Of a DNA stretch of 64,000 bases, positions 43,369 to 52,022 are shown in pieces. The stretch covers positions 62,001 to 126,000 of the forward strand of contig JAHBVV010000012.1 of assembly GCA_019637335.1 (NCBI GenBank), given 5' to 3'. Both the position numbers and the translations under genes were made by a program. The DNA is from Candidatus Hydrogenedentota bacterium. Its GTDB lineage: Bacteria > Hydrogenedentota > Hydrogenedentia > Hydrogenedentales > JAEUWI01. The stretch's first letter is position 1. Each line of letters starts with the position of its first letter. Under the pieces are notes generated by a model. The model searched no databases. It was not told the DNA's origin and was given only the letters and a program-made list of their open reading frames with translations.

Positions 43369-43383
43369 TGTATTTCAAATACA
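43369..43383 (-). promoter_or_regulatory. Short dyad upstream of moaA
   Basis: TGTATTT and AAATACA flank a single C. The patch is A/T-rich within a GC-rich gap, so it may be an operator or promoter part for the mo operon. It does not match ModE sites closely. The rest of the 334-base gap (43307-43640) holds no gene; no molybdenum-cofactor riboswitch was recognised. Confidence 0.35.
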
Positions 43384-43600
43384 CTATATCACCCTGAACC
43401 TCGATATTGCCAGCCGCCTGCGCCGCTATTTCAAATGGAGCCACGGGCGCCACCCTCAAGCTCCGCGGCTCCGCCGCGAAGGCTTGTGGGTGCGGGACTT
43501 CCGTGGAGCGCCAACGGTCCGTGGCGGCATTTCATTCCCAATGGGTGACGTAACGCGTCATGACTCCTGCTTCTCCCAATTATGACAGCCGCGCCCGGAC

Positions 43601-43629
43601 TTGACAAGCGCCCGGCCCGTGCATAGGGT
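43601..43629 (+). promoter_or_regulatory. sigma70-like promoter of the SecD-head-like gene
   Basis: TTGACA at 43601-43606, 17 bases, then TAGGGT at 43624-43629. The -35 is consensus and the -10 is weak. It lies 12 bases before the first start codon, or 33 bases before the ATG at 43662. Confidence 0.4.
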
Positions 43630-43640
43630 GAAGGGGTCTA

Positions 43641-45341
43641 ATGGAATGCGAGGGCCCCGATATGTGCTGTTTGACGCGGAATCCGGGAAACCCGCCCGCC
43701 CCCGCCCGTGCGGGGCGCGCGGCGATGGGGCGCCTCGTGTGGACCGGTATGTTGACCCTGGCGGGCCTGTTCGCGCCCGCGGCCCGAAGTGGGGATATGG
43801 AAATGGACGCACAGACGGCATTCGCGCCGGTAATCGCCGACCTGGAACACGCGCTGCAAGGCCTCGCGGACGTCCCGGGCATGACCCGGCGCGTTCTCGA
43901 CGGCGCCCCGCCGCACCTGCTGCTCTTCGTCGAAGGAACGCCCGGCCCGGCGCCGGATCACGCCGCGCTACAGACCCTCCGCGCGGTCGCGGGCAACCAT
44001 GGCTTCGCCCTGGAACACCAGGCGGCGGTGCTGGACGACGGCGCGCCGCTCTTTGGCTGCATCCTCTTCCGCCCGGAACCGGATCTGACCCTGCACTGGG
44101 AAACCCATCCCTTTGAACAGGTTCCGTCCGAGGAGGGCCTGTGGATCGCGCCCATCGCCTGCCTGGCGGATGTCCAGTCCATCGAGGGCGACGGCAATCG
44201 CGCGGCCCTTATCCTCGCCCCGGACGCCGCGCACCAAATCGACCGCCTCTCGGAGGCCCATGGCCACCGCCGGTACCGCATCCGGATCAACGGTGAAATC
44301 GCGGGGGCCGCGCGCACGTGGATCCCCGGACTCCGCCGCATTCCCGATATCCCAGGAACCGCCGCGACCCTGGCGCCGCTGCACGAACGCGCCCAGGCCC
44401 GCGCCCGGGCGCGCGCGCAACTCATCGCGGAAATGGGATTGGACGCCGCCGCCGCATGGAACGCCCCCGAAACAGCCCCACATTATCGCGAACCAATCTT
44501 CGCGTGGGCCCTGGGCACGCCGGCAAGCGAAATTGTGGCCCCGGAGTTGCCGTGGCGATCCGCAACGCCGGGCGCGCCCCCGCGCTGGGCGCGTCTCCAG
44601 CCGGGCGAGGCCGCCGCGCCCGTCCCCGGCCATTGGCGCTTCGACCCGGGCCCGCCCGCGTCGCTCATTGCCGTGTCCGCCGCCGCGCCCGCCGAGGAAG
44701 CATCCGAGGCGCAATTCCACACGCTGCTGCGGCAGCACCTGGACCAGCGCCTCGCCCTGGTGGTGCGGGGCGCGGTCGTTGCGGAATTCCCGGTAGCCGT
44801 CGCACGCCCGGCGGCCATCCCGCTGGAAGGCCTGGACGGCGGCGGCGCGGATCAGCTCGCGGCGGTGTGGCGCCGCGCCCACGATCCCGCAGAGCCCGCC
44901 CTGGCGGATGCCGGGCAGCCCGACACCCCCGATCTCTTCCAGGTGCGCCTCATGGCGGAACCACAGGATCGCCGGCTCGTGCCGGTGACCCATTACTCCG
45001 CGCCGGGATCCCCGAGTGGCACCGTCGTGGCCGTACTGAACGACATCGTCGTCGATGGCCGTTCCGTAACCGGCGCACGCGTCGAGGAAGAGGGCGGCGC
45101 GGTATATCTTCGCGTCCTGCTCGACGCCCCGGGCCAGGACGCCTTGGACGGGGCCTGCTTCTCCAACATGGGCAAGCAACTCGCCATCGTCTTCGACGGG
45201 CGCCTCCTCTCCGCGCCGACCATCCGAGACTGGGATCGGGCCGAGCTCCGCTTCAAGGGCCTGGACGAGGACTGGCCGGCCATCGCGCGCCAGCTCGCGG
45301 CCTATCTCGGCGAAGCCCCGGCGGCCCGGCCGGGCGCGTGA
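43641..45341 (+). CDS. Exported protein with SecD P1-head-like repeats
   Basis: A 566-residue protein. Starts at 43641, 43662 or 43725 are possible; the last would put the signal peptide (LVWTGMLTLAGLFAPAARS) at the N-terminus. The C-terminal 90 residues match the head of SecD/SecDF domain P1: VDGRSVTGARVEEEGG, VLLDAPGQDAL and GKQLAIVFDGRLLSAPTIRD, then a closing KGLDEDWPAIARQLAAYL. Two weaker units resemble it: RYRIRINGEIAGAART near residue 220 and RLALVVRGAVVAEFPVAV near residue 380. No transmembrane SecD part is present. The role is unknown. Confidence 0.7.
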   Translation: MECEGPDMCCLTRNPGNPPAPARAGRAAMGRLVWTGMLTLAGLFAPAARSGDMEMDAQTAFAPVIADLEHALQGLADVPGMTRRVLDGAPPHLLLFVEGTPGPAPDHAALQTLRAVAGNHGFALEHQAAVLDDGAPLFGCILFRPEPDLTLHWETHPFEQVPSEEGLWIAPIACLADVQSIEGDGNRAALILAPDAAHQIDRLSEAHGHRRYRIRINGEIAGAARTWIPGLRRIPDIPGTAATLAPLHERAQARARARAQLIAEMGLDAAAAWNAPETAPHYREPIFAWALGTPASEIVAPELPWRSATPGAPPRWARLQPGEAAAPVPGHWRFDPGPPASLIAVSAAAPAEEASEAQFHTLLRQHLDQRLALVVRGAVVAEFPVAVARPAAIPLEGLDGGGADQLAAVWRRAHDPAEPALADAGQPDTPDLFQVRLMAEPQDRRLVPVTHYSAPGSPSGTVVAVLNDIVVDGRSVTGARVEEEGGAVYLRVLLDAPGQDALDGACFSNMGKQLAIVFDGRLLSAPTIRDWDRAELRFKGLDEDWPAIARQLAAYLGEAPAARPGA

Positions 45342-45357
45342 CCCGGCGGAATCCGGC

Positions 45358-46518
45358 TTACGGCTCCAGCCGCAGGATCGTGCCCGCGATGTGCTTGGTC
45401 CCGTTGTCCACGTTGAAGTAGTAGCACACCAGCACCCGCCCGTCCGCCATCAGGGTCGCCCACGGGTAGCCCAGGTCGCTTCCGCCGCCATCCTCGCGCA
45501 GCACGATCTCGGCCGACTCCTTGTAGTCCGTGCATTCCGGGTTCAGAATCCGCGCGCGGATGCCCATCGGCTTGTGCCGGTACCCGTACACCAGCAGCAC
45601 GCGCCCGTCGGGCAGGCGCAGCGGGTAGTGCGGGTGCCCCTGGAACCCCGCATCCTCCCACGTGAAAGACTGTCCCCCATCCGTCGATCGCGCGACGACC
45701 GTGTGGTCGTTGAACTTCGCCGTGCGGATAAAGGTCACCAGATCGCCCTTCGGCGTCTCGTAGATCGACGCCTCGTTGAACACCACCTCCGGATCCTGCG
45801 CGATCGGCGCGCGGTAGTCCCATGTGAGCCCGCCATCGTCCGACGTCAGCAGGTGGTTCTCCGTACGCGGTCCCGCCTCCTCGAACACATGCCGCGCCAC
45901 GGCCCAGAAAACGCGCCCGCTCTTCCCCTGGTACATGCCGCCCCGGTTGTACGCCGTCTCCGGTTGGTTGAACGCAATCCGGGTGTCGTTGTCCGGCAAT
46001 ACGGGCGGAATGATCAGGTCCGACCACGCGTGCCCGCCGTCGGTCGATCGCACGAGGTAGCCGCCCATGAACAAAAAGCCCGCCGCGTTGGGAACGTTCC
46101 CCCACGCCTTCCAGGAATCGTCACGCGGCAGCGCCCATCCGTAACTCGCGCAGAGAATGCTGTTGTCCGCAAGCTGGATCAGACACGGGTCCTGCGATCC
46201 GCCGAACGGGTGCGCCAGGATCAGCGCCGGATCCGCCGTCCACGTCTCCGCGTTGTCCGTGGACCGCACTTGCACCAGGTAACTGTTCGGATCGACGTGG
46301 TTCGTGCTCTTCTCCCCGAACAGCGCCCGGTTCGGCGCGCGCCGGAACGCCACGATCAGCTCACCGTCCGGTCGCCGCACCACGGACGGAAACGCGCTGT
46401 GGAAGCGGTCATCGCTGTAGATGATGATGTCCTTTTCCTTAACCAGCTTCGCGGCCCCGGCATGGGCCATCGGGCTGAGGGCGGCGACAAGCGAAAGGGC
46501 GGCAATCACGATCTTCAT
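45358..46518 (-). CDS. Exported sialidase-family (BNR) protein
   Basis: A 386-residue protein with signal peptide (IVIAALSLVAALSPMAHA). Asp-box repeats: RSTDNAETWTAD, VRSTDGGHAWSD, LTSDDGGLTWDY and ARSTDGGQSFTWED. FPSVVRRPDGELIVAFRRAPN near the start and LGYPWATLMADGRVLVCYYFNVDNGTKHI near the end are typical. The family includes exo-alpha-sialidases but also enzymes for other acidic sugars. A strong promoter with a direct-repeat operator lies directly upstream (46546-46605), so expression is probably repressed until an inducer is present. It converges on the preceding gene with 16 bases between stops. Confidence 0.85.
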   Translation of the reverse strand: MKIVIAALSLVAALSPMAHAGAAKLVKEKDIIIYSDDRFHSAFPSVVRRPDGELIVAFRRAPNRALFGEKSTNHVDPNSYLVQVRSTDNAETWTADPALILAHPFGGSQDPCLIQLADNSILCASYGWALPRDDSWKAWGNVPNAAGFLFMGGYLVRSTDGGHAWSDLIIPPVLPDNDTRIAFNQPETAYNRGGMYQGKSGRVFWAVARHVFEEAGPRTENHLLTSDDGGLTWDYRAPIAQDPEVVFNEASIYETPKGDLVTFIRTAKFNDHTVVARSTDGGQSFTWEDAGFQGHPHYPLRLPDGRVLLVYGYRHKPMGIRARILNPECTDYKESAEIVLREDGGGSDLGYPWATLMADGRVLVCYYFNVDNGTKHIAGTILRLEP

Positions 46519-46545
46519 GGGCGGACTCCTTGGCGGGGCAAAAGG

Positions 46546-46605
46546 TTGTTATGACCAATCGTTGTTGTTATAACCAATTATAGGACGCGCCCGCCCCGAT
46601 TGCAA
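46546..46605 (-). promoter_or_regulatory. Consensus promoter with direct-repeat operator for the sialidase gene
   Basis: On the minus strand TTGCAA (46605-46600), 17 bases, then TATAAT (46582-46577). Read on the plus strand, TTGTTATGACCAAT (46546-46559) and TTGTTATAACCAAT (46565-46578) are 14-base direct repeats, one mismatch, start to start 19 bases, covering about -12 to +25. This looks like a repressor site of the GntR or LacI kind; GTTATAAC is itself a palindrome. Confidence 0.6.
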
Positions 46606-46705
46606 CCGCACCTTGAACGCAAAGCGTGTATCCGCAATACTCCGTTTATCGTGACATTTTGGCCGTCTGAAGTAGCGCCAGATATTTTTTGTCATGCCGC
46701 GATAT

Positions 46706-46905
46706 TACGACGAGAGTGCGCAAGGCTGGGAGCGCAGGCGTCCCCGCCTGCTATGCACCGGAGGTGCATGGGGAGTTTGCAATACCAGCACGTTTGATCG
46801 GGGAAATGATCGGACCCGGCCTACGGTCGCTTATCAGATTCGCGCCTTCGGTCCGGTCCGGTGCGGGCGGGCCGCCCGCGCTCCCATTGGTCCGCACCTC
46901 CGTCG
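46706..46905. repeat. Interspersed 'GGCGTCCCCGCC' repeat element
   Basis: The 502-base gap 46519-47020 contains no gene apart from the promoter above. Around 46720-46740 a palindrome (GCAGGCGTCCCCGCCTGC) is followed about 130 bases later by CGGGCGGGCCGCCCGC (46866-46881). In one frame this would read AGVPA and GGPPALP, peptides well known from interspersed repeats in environmental genomes. It is treated as non-coding. Confidence 0.6.
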
Positions 46906-47020
46906 CGGCGCGGATATGTGTCGTCGAGATCTCAAGCTAACTTCACTCGGCCAAAGTGTTACTCTTTATCAAATGAATCTCGCGATAGTAAGCGCATGCC
47001 GGGAGGAATGCCCCATTCCC

Positions 47021-47725
47021 ATGAACGAAAACCCCGAAATACCCACCTGGATCATGACCCTTATCGCCCTGGGCTTCTTCGGCGGGCTGGCCGCGTTCGC
47101 GTTCTGGCTGAAAGAGCGCCGGCGCACCGGGTTTGAGGCGCTGGCGAGGCGCTTCGACCTGGAATACCACGAAGACGGCGCGCATGCCGTGCCGCTGCCG
47201 CCGGAATTCATCGCGGAAATCACCCGCGGATTCGTGGTGGATGCGCGCGCCGGCGAGGCCCTTGCGGGCGAAATCGATGGTGTGCCAATTGCCGTCTGCG
47301 AACTGCGCCGCCTCCGGGCAAGTTCGGGCGGAAGCGAACGCGCCCACTACAGCGCCTCCATGGCCTGGGCGCAACTCCCCGATCTTCTGCCGAACTTCTC
47401 GATAACCCCACGCACACGTTGGCGCCGCCTGCTCGGCCCGCGCGACGCGGCGGAAATCGGATTTGACGGGCCGGTCGCCTTCACCCGGCGCTACGCGGTG
47501 TCGGGACCCGACCCCGACGCGATCCGCGCGCTGTTCACGGCGCCCGTACGCGAATTCCTCGCGAACCATCCCGGCCGCCGCATCCATTCCTACGGTTCCG
47601 AAATCATCGGCTATCGCCCGCCGCGCATGCTGCGCTGGTCCGCCTTCCGCCCCGCAACCGCCGAACAGATGCTTCACGAGTGGACCGCGTTCCTCCGGCG
47701 CCTCCGCGGGAGCGGAACGCCATGA
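47021..47725 (+). CDS. Hypothetical membrane-anchored protein
   Basis: A 234-residue protein with one N-terminal transmembrane helix (WIMTLIALGFFGGLAAFAFWL) and a cytoplasmic or periplasmic domain. The latter has RRRTGFEALARRFDLEYH, LAGEIDGVPIAVCELRRL and RRIHSYGSEIIGYRPPRML. The layout resembles small DUF3137-like or 'TM plus domain' proteins that I cannot name. ATG 47021 lies 13 bases after GGAGGA, a long spacing. No neighbour suggests a role. Confidence 0.5.
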   Translation: MNENPEIPTWIMTLIALGFFGGLAAFAFWLKERRRTGFEALARRFDLEYHEDGAHAVPLPPEFIAEITRGFVVDARAGEALAGEIDGVPIAVCELRRLRASSGGSERAHYSASMAWAQLPDLLPNFSITPRTRWRRLLGPRDAAEIGFDGPVAFTRRYAVSGPDPDAIRALFTAPVREFLANHPGRRIHSYGSEIIGYRPPRMLRWSAFRPATAEQMLHEWTAFLRRLRGSGTP

Positions 47726-47849
47726 CCCACGATAGGTGGTGGCCAGTACCGGACCCGGCGAAATACCGGGACGCTGCAATCCCCCACTGTGATTCCTGGG
47801 GAAACTCTGATAGTATGCGTGCGAATCCTGTTATCGGAGACGAACGCAT

Positions 47850-48056
47850 ATGAATACCGTCACAGTTTCCCAAGAATTCCAGATCGTGATCCCCAGCGAG
47901 ATCTGTCTGCAAGCCGGGATCCAACCGGGCCAGAAGCTCGAAGTCTTTCGCGTTGGCGACGTCATCGAGCTCGCCCCGGTCAAGTCCCTGAAATCGTTGC
48001 GTGGCAGCTTGCCTGGCCTGGACACCAACGTTGAACGGGAAGATGATACGGTATAA
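47850..48056 (+). CDS. vapB: AbrB/VapB-type antitoxin (second pair)
   Basis: A 68-residue AbrB-fold protein: MNTVTVSQEFQIVIPSEICLQAGIQPGQKLEVF and VIELAPVKSLKSLRGSLPGLDTN. The second half is the toxin-binding tail, close to VapB proteins that pair with the PIN family next to it. TAGTAT at about 47812 may be its -10 box. The stop overlaps the presumed start of the toxin reading frame at 48043. Confidence 0.85.
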   Translation: MNTVTVSQEFQIVIPSEICLQAGIQPGQKLEVFRVGDVIELAPVKSLKSLRGSLPGLDTNVEREDDTV

Positions 48057-48436
48057 ATCTCGTTGACTCCTGTGGCTGGCTGGAGTACTTCGCGGATGGG
48101 CCCAATGCCGGTTTTTTCGCACCGGCTCTGGAAGCGGAAGAATCATCGCTACTTGTGCCTACCCTGTGTATGTATGAGGTTTTCAAGAATATCCTGATTC
48201 AATTCGGACGGGAACAGGCTGTAGAGAAAGTAGCTGCCATGCGACAAGGCATAATTGTACCTCTGGATGACAAGCTTGCGTTGGACGCCGCGCTATTGAG
48301 TCACGAATTGAGACTACCGATGGCGGATAGTGTCATGCTGGCGACGGCACGGGCCTATCGGGCGCTGGTTTGGACGCAAGATTCCCACTTTGAAGGCCTG
48401 GACGGAGTTCGCTATCAGGCGAAAACAACATCCTGA
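48043..48436 (+). pseudogene. vapC: VapC-type PIN toxin with an apparent +1 frameshift at codon 5
   Basis: The ATG at 48043 reads M-I-R-Y-K-S-R-stop. Removing one A from the AAA at 48055-48057 gives M-I-R-Y-N-L-V-D-S-C-G-W-L-E-Y-F, the normal start of a PIN toxin, and joins the open frame that runs to 48436. In that downstream frame there is no ATG, GTG or TTG before the first catalytic Asp. The rest is intact: Glu in CMYEVFKN, Asp in LPMADSVMLATA and Asp in WTQDSHFEG. So the toxin is either inactivated, started at a rare codon (ATA 48053), rescued by slippage, or affected by a sequencing error. Confidence 0.65.
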
Positions 48437-48529
48437 ATGGTTCGTCCATGTCGAGAAGCATCCTCAAGCTTTCAGGACCCATTCTCGCCGCCCTCATGCG
48501 CCCCAATCCCCCTTCCTGACCCCGCCCCG

Positions 48530-49561
48530 CTATAGCTGCCAGCCCGAGAACTGGCGGCGCACCAGCAAATACAGGAACACCGGCCCGCCAATCAGCGTGG
48601 TAATGATCCCGATCGGCGTCTCGCCCGGGAGAATGCGCCGCGCAATGATGTCGCAGGCGCAGAGGAAGGCCCCGCCGGCCACGATGCTCAGCGGCATTAC
48701 GTAGCGGTGGCTCGGACCCGCGATCAGGCGCACGCCGTGGGGGATGATCAGCCCGACAAAGCCAATCGGCCCGACTTCGGACACGATCACCGCCGTGATC
48801 AGCGATCCCACCACGAAGGTGGTGATCTGCAGCCGCGAAACGTTAACCCCGCGACCGGCGGCGAGCGCGGTGCCGAACGCGAACTGGTCGTAGCGCGCCG
48901 CCTGCAACAGGAGAACGACGGCGCACGGGATCACCCCGGCGGCCAACAGGATCACGGGCTGATACCCCAGCACATCCACGCCGCCCATCAGCCAGCGGTC
49001 CATGTTCACGAGCCGATCGGGCCGCGCGATGAATCGGCTGAACAGAATACCAGCGTTTGCCAGCATGCCCAGCGTGACGCCCGCCAGCAAGAGCACCGCC
49101 GGCGAGGTGCGGATGTGCCGCGCGGCGAGCAGGTACACGAGAAACACATCCAGCCCCGCAAAAAGGAACGCCATGACCTGCTTGCTGGCGAGCACATTGA
49201 TCACCGGCAGGTCCGCCGTAACATCGGCGAGTAGAAACGCGATCCACGCGCCCAGGGCCCCCGCGCTGGCGACCCCGAGCGTGTAGGGCGTGGCCAGGGG
49301 ATTTCGCAAGAGCGCCTGAAACGCGCACCCGGCCAGGGCGAGCCCCGCCCCCGCGATAAACGCGGCCAGCGTGCGGGGGACACGGTGCCGCAGCAGCACG
49401 GAAAGCGTCGGGGCCTCGTTCAGCGGTGTGCCCGCCCGCAACTCCGCCCACGCCTGGCCCAGGTCAAGGGTCTCTGTGCCCACGAAAACGCTCGACGCAA
49501 AGATCACCGCGCACGCGGCGAACGCCAGGGCGGCAGCTGCAAGAATGCGCGGGCGCTTCAC
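48530..49561 (-). CDS. FecCD-family ABC transporter permease (BtuC-like)
   Basis: A 343-residue protein with about nine to ten transmembrane helices. LRHRVPRTLAAFIAGAGLALAGCAFQALLRNPLATPYTLGV (in pieces), GVTLGMLANAG, and GPIGFVGLIIPHGVRLIAGPSHRYV are characteristic of BtuC/FhuB/FecCD. It forms the channel for the ATPase (49558) and the binding lipoprotein (50352), with four-base overlaps (49558-49561 and 50352-50355). Substrates of the family are cobalamin, heme or ferric siderophores. Confidence 0.93.
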   Translation of the reverse strand: MKRPRILAAAALAFAACAVIFASSVFVGTETLDLGQAWAELRAGTPLNEAPTLSVLLRHRVPRTLAAFIAGAGLALAGCAFQALLRNPLATPYTLGVASAGALGAWIAFLLADVTADLPVINVLASKQVMAFLFAGLDVFLVYLLAARHIRTSPAVLLLAGVTLGMLANAGILFSRFIARPDRLVNMDRWLMGGVDVLGYQPVILLAAGVIPCAVVLLLQAARYDQFAFGTALAAGRGVNVSRLQITTFVVGSLITAVIVSEVGPIGFVGLIIPHGVRLIAGPSHRYVMPLSIVAGGAFLCACDIIARRILPGETPIGIITTLIGGPVFLYLLVRRQFSGWQL

Positions 49562-50355
49562 CGTCCCACCTCCAACAACGGCACGGTCACGAACGGCCCC
49601 CCCGATTCGGGGTGCGACCCCACCGCCAGCGGGCTGCCGTAGGCCTGGGTCAGCAGCTCCGCCGTCAGCACGTCCTGCGGAGCCCCCGCGGCGGCCAGCG
49701 TGTGATCCTGGCCGATGAGCAGTAGCCGATCACAGAACTGCGCCGCCAGGTTAATGTCATGCGTCACCACGACCACACCCAGCCCGCCCGCCGCGAGATC
49801 GCGCAGCTGCCGGAAAAACGCCACCTCGTGCGGGAGATCCAGCGCGGACATCGGCTCGTCCAGCAGCAGCAGGCGCGGCTCCTGCGCGAGCACGCTCGCC
49901 AGCACCGCCCGTTGCCGTTCCCCGCCGGAAAGCGACAGAAAATCGCGGTCCGCGAGCGCGACCGTCTCGGTCTGTTCGAGGCACGCCTCCACCACGGCGT
50001 GATCGGGCGGCCCCAGAATGCCGAAGGGCCCCAGGTGCGGATAGCGCCCGAGGGCCACCACCTCGCGCACGGACAGGCTGAACGCGGGTTGCACGCTCTG
50101 CGGCATGTAGCCCACCAGCCGGGCGCGCGCCCGCGCGCTGAATTCGGAAAGCGGACGCCCGTCCAGCAGCACGGCGCCCTCGTCCGGATTGAGCAGCCCG
50201 CACAACAATTGCAGCAACGTGCTCTTCCCCGCGCCGTTGGGGCCGATGATTCCAGCGACTTCGCCGCCGCGTAATTCCACGCTGACATCCATCAGCACCG
50301 GGGAACCCGGAGCGTAGCCGAAGGACACGCGATCTGCCGCCAGAACATGGCTCAT
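49558..50355 (-). CDS. FecE/BtuD-type ABC transporter ATPase
   Basis: A 265-residue ATP-binding subunit. Walker A GPNGAGKST is near residue 38, the Q-loop in VGYMPQSVQPAF, signature LSGGERQRAVLASVLAQ, Walker B LLLLDEPMSALD and the switch His in VVVVTHDIN. It overlaps both neighbours by four bases, so the three genes form one translationally coupled operon. The C-terminal extension of about 25 residues has no known motif. Confidence 0.94.
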   Translation of the reverse strand: MSHVLAADRVSFGYAPGSPVLMDVSVELRGGEVAGIIGPNGAGKSTLLQLLCGLLNPDEGAVLLDGRPLSEFSARARARLVGYMPQSVQPAFSLSVREVVALGRYPHLGPFGILGPPDHAVVEACLEQTETVALADRDFLSLSGGERQRAVLASVLAQEPRLLLLDEPMSALDLPHEVAFFRQLRDLAAGGLGVVVVTHDINLAAQFCDRLLLIGQDHTLAAAGAPQDVLTAELLTQAYGSPLAVGSHPESGGPFVTVPLLEVGR

Positions 50356-51230
50356 TCGGGCAGTTCCGCTTTGAAGTGCAGCCGGCGCGCGACGATCCGG
50401 GCCACTTCGGCGATCCGCGGGCCGGGGCGCATCGCATGGGAATCCGTGACGTAGTAAATCGATCCATTGCGCACCGCCGGCACCGTATCCAGAAATCGCC
50501 AGTCGTTGTAAAGCGCCTGCTGCTGGTTCCGCGTCAGCGTCTTGCCCGCCTGTATCTCCAGGATCGCGTCGGGCGCCTTCATGACCACCGTTTCCTTCGA
50601 CGCCTCCAGGTACGCCTGCGGCGCATCGCCGTAGATGTTGTCGCCGCCCGCCACCGCCACTATCTCGGAAATGAAGGACGCGCTGCCCACGGTTTGCAGG
50701 TTGGATAGATCGCCCCGCTCGCGTCCGAGCACAATCAACACGCTGCGGCGTTCAAACGGCGAAACCGCCTGCTGAATAGCGTCCAGATCCGATTCGATGC
50801 GCGCCCGCAATGCCGTCGCCTCCCGTTCGCGCCCCAGCGCCGCGCCTATGGTCTCGATCCCCCCGAATATCGTCTCGAAGCTGTCCATGTGGACGTTGAC
50901 CACCGTGATCCCCTGCATTTCGGCGAATCGCGTCACCTGTTCATGACGACCCGGAACAAAAATCATCGCGGGAGAGCGCATGGCGATGCGCTCGAGATCG
51001 GGATCGATATAGCCCCCGAGCGCGGGAAGCGCCCGGACCTCGGGCGGGTAATCGTCAAACTCGCTCCGGCCGATCAGTTGCCGTCCCTCGCCCAACGCGT
51101 AGATCGTCTCGGTGAGGTTGGGCGCGAGCGACACGATTCCCGATCCGCCCTGACCCCCGTCACAGCCGCATACGGCGCAAACGGCCACCAGGGGAAGGAG
51201 ACGGCGGACGCAACGGCAAAGGAACGGCAT
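50352..51230 (-). CDS. BtuF-type periplasmic binding lipoprotein
   Basis: A 292-residue lipoprotein. ATG 51230 gives a lipoprotein signal with lipobox VCGC. The N-terminal lobe has IVSLAPNLTETIYALGEGRQLIGRSEFDDYPPEVRALPALGGYIDPDLERI, cited here in parts SLAPNLTETIYALG and YPPEV; these match BtuF-like cobalamin-binding proteins more than siderophore ones. Yet no cobalamin riboswitch is found in the 113 bases upstream. NGSIYYVTD near the end matches the second lobe. Likely substrate cobalamin or a related corrinoid; iron chelates are not excluded. Confidence 0.85.
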   Translation of the reverse strand: MPFLCRCVRRLLPLVAVCAVCGCDGGQGGSGIVSLAPNLTETIYALGEGRQLIGRSEFDDYPPEVRALPALGGYIDPDLERIAMRSPAMIFVPGRHEQVTRFAEMQGITVVNVHMDSFETIFGGIETIGAALGREREATALRARIESDLDAIQQAVSPFERRSVLIVLGRERGDLSNLQTVGSASFISEIVAVAGGDNIYGDAPQAYLEASKETVVMKAPDAILEIQAGKTLTRNQQQALYNDWRFLDTVPAVRNGSIYYVTDSHAMRPGPRIAEVARIVARRLHFKAELPE

Positions 51231-51343
51231 AAATCCAATCTTTCGGCTCAACAAATCTGTTAAAAGGGCGTTTTTGATGGATTCTGCGCGGCCTTGATCC
51301 CGTGTTGCAAGTTTTCCGAGCCCGCTCCACACAAATACCGCCC

Positions 51344-51874
51344 CTATGGCCCCGGCTCCAGGTATTGCAGCAGGGCATACAGCCCCACGACCGTCTTCCC
51401 GTCCTCGAAGCCATTCGCGCGCAGTGTGTCGCGCACCTCCTCCAGCGGCATCTCCACGATCTCGATGCGCTCCTCGTAGTCGAGATTCTGCCCGACGTGC
51501 GCCAGGTCCACGGCCAGGTAGATGTGAATAAGCTCCGAACAGTAGCCCACCGACGCATACACCGCACCCGCCGGTATCAAACGTCCCGCGCGATAGCCGG
51601 TTTCCTCCTCCAGTTCACGCATGCCGCAAAGCGCGGGATCCTCGCCACCTTCGCGCTTGCCCGCCGGCATTTCGAGGACATATTTCCCGATTGCGATGCG
51701 AAACTGCCGCACGAACAGCACCGAATGCCCCGTGAACGGAATGATCCCCACCCCCCCGGGATGCTCGATGACCTCGCGCCGCGCCACCGTGCCGTCGTCG
51801 AGCACGACCTCGCCCGCGCGCACGCGAAACACGTCGCCGTCGTAGATAACCTCATTTCGGGTCCATTCTTCCAT
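51344..51874 (-). CDS. Nudix hydrolase (ADP-ribose pyrophosphatase-like)
   Basis: A 176-residue protein. The Nudix box runs from G72 to Y94: GKREGGE, DPALCGM, RELEEETGY, fitting G-x5-E-x7-R-E-U-x-E-E-x-G-U exactly. VLFVRQFRIAIGKYVLEMPAGK before it is typical of NudF/ADP-ribose pyrophosphatases. It hydrolyses nucleoside diphosphate linked compounds. A TATAAT reads on the minus strand at 51916-51921, 42 bases upstream of the start. Confidence 0.92.
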   Translation of the reverse strand: MEEWTRNEVIYDGDVFRVRAGEVVLDDGTVARREVIEHPGGVGIIPFTGHSVLFVRQFRIAIGKYVLEMPAGKREGGEDPALCGMRELEEETGYRAGRLIPAGAVYASVGYCSELIHIYLAVDLAHVGQNLDYEERIEIVEMPLEEVRDTLRANGFEDGKTVVGLYALLQYLEPGP

Positions 51875-51915
51875 GAAGAGAGCTTTCTGAAGGTTGCTTG
51901 CCGCAGCGCGACGGC

Positions 51916-51921
51916 ATTATA
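51916..51921 (-). promoter_or_regulatory. -10 box of the Nudix gene
   Basis: A perfect TATAAT on the minus strand within GCGTATAATGCC, 42 bases upstream of the Nudix start codon. No clear -35 is seen. Confidence 0.45.
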
Positions 51922-52022
51922 CGCGCGCGCCGGACGGCCTATCCAGCCGGATGTGGCGCGGGGGGCGCGGTCTGGACTACCATAACGCCGTTTCGAGCCC
52001 ATACCAACCGTGAGGATACGCC

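Noticed and set aside
43307-43640. Molybdenum-cofactor riboswitch upstream of moaA
   Set aside because: No convincing conserved multi-helix pattern was seen; only a short dyad at 43369-43383.
51231-51343. Cobalamin riboswitch for the BtuCDF-like operon
   Set aside because: The gap is 113 bases, too short for the class, and no B12-box-like sequence was seen.
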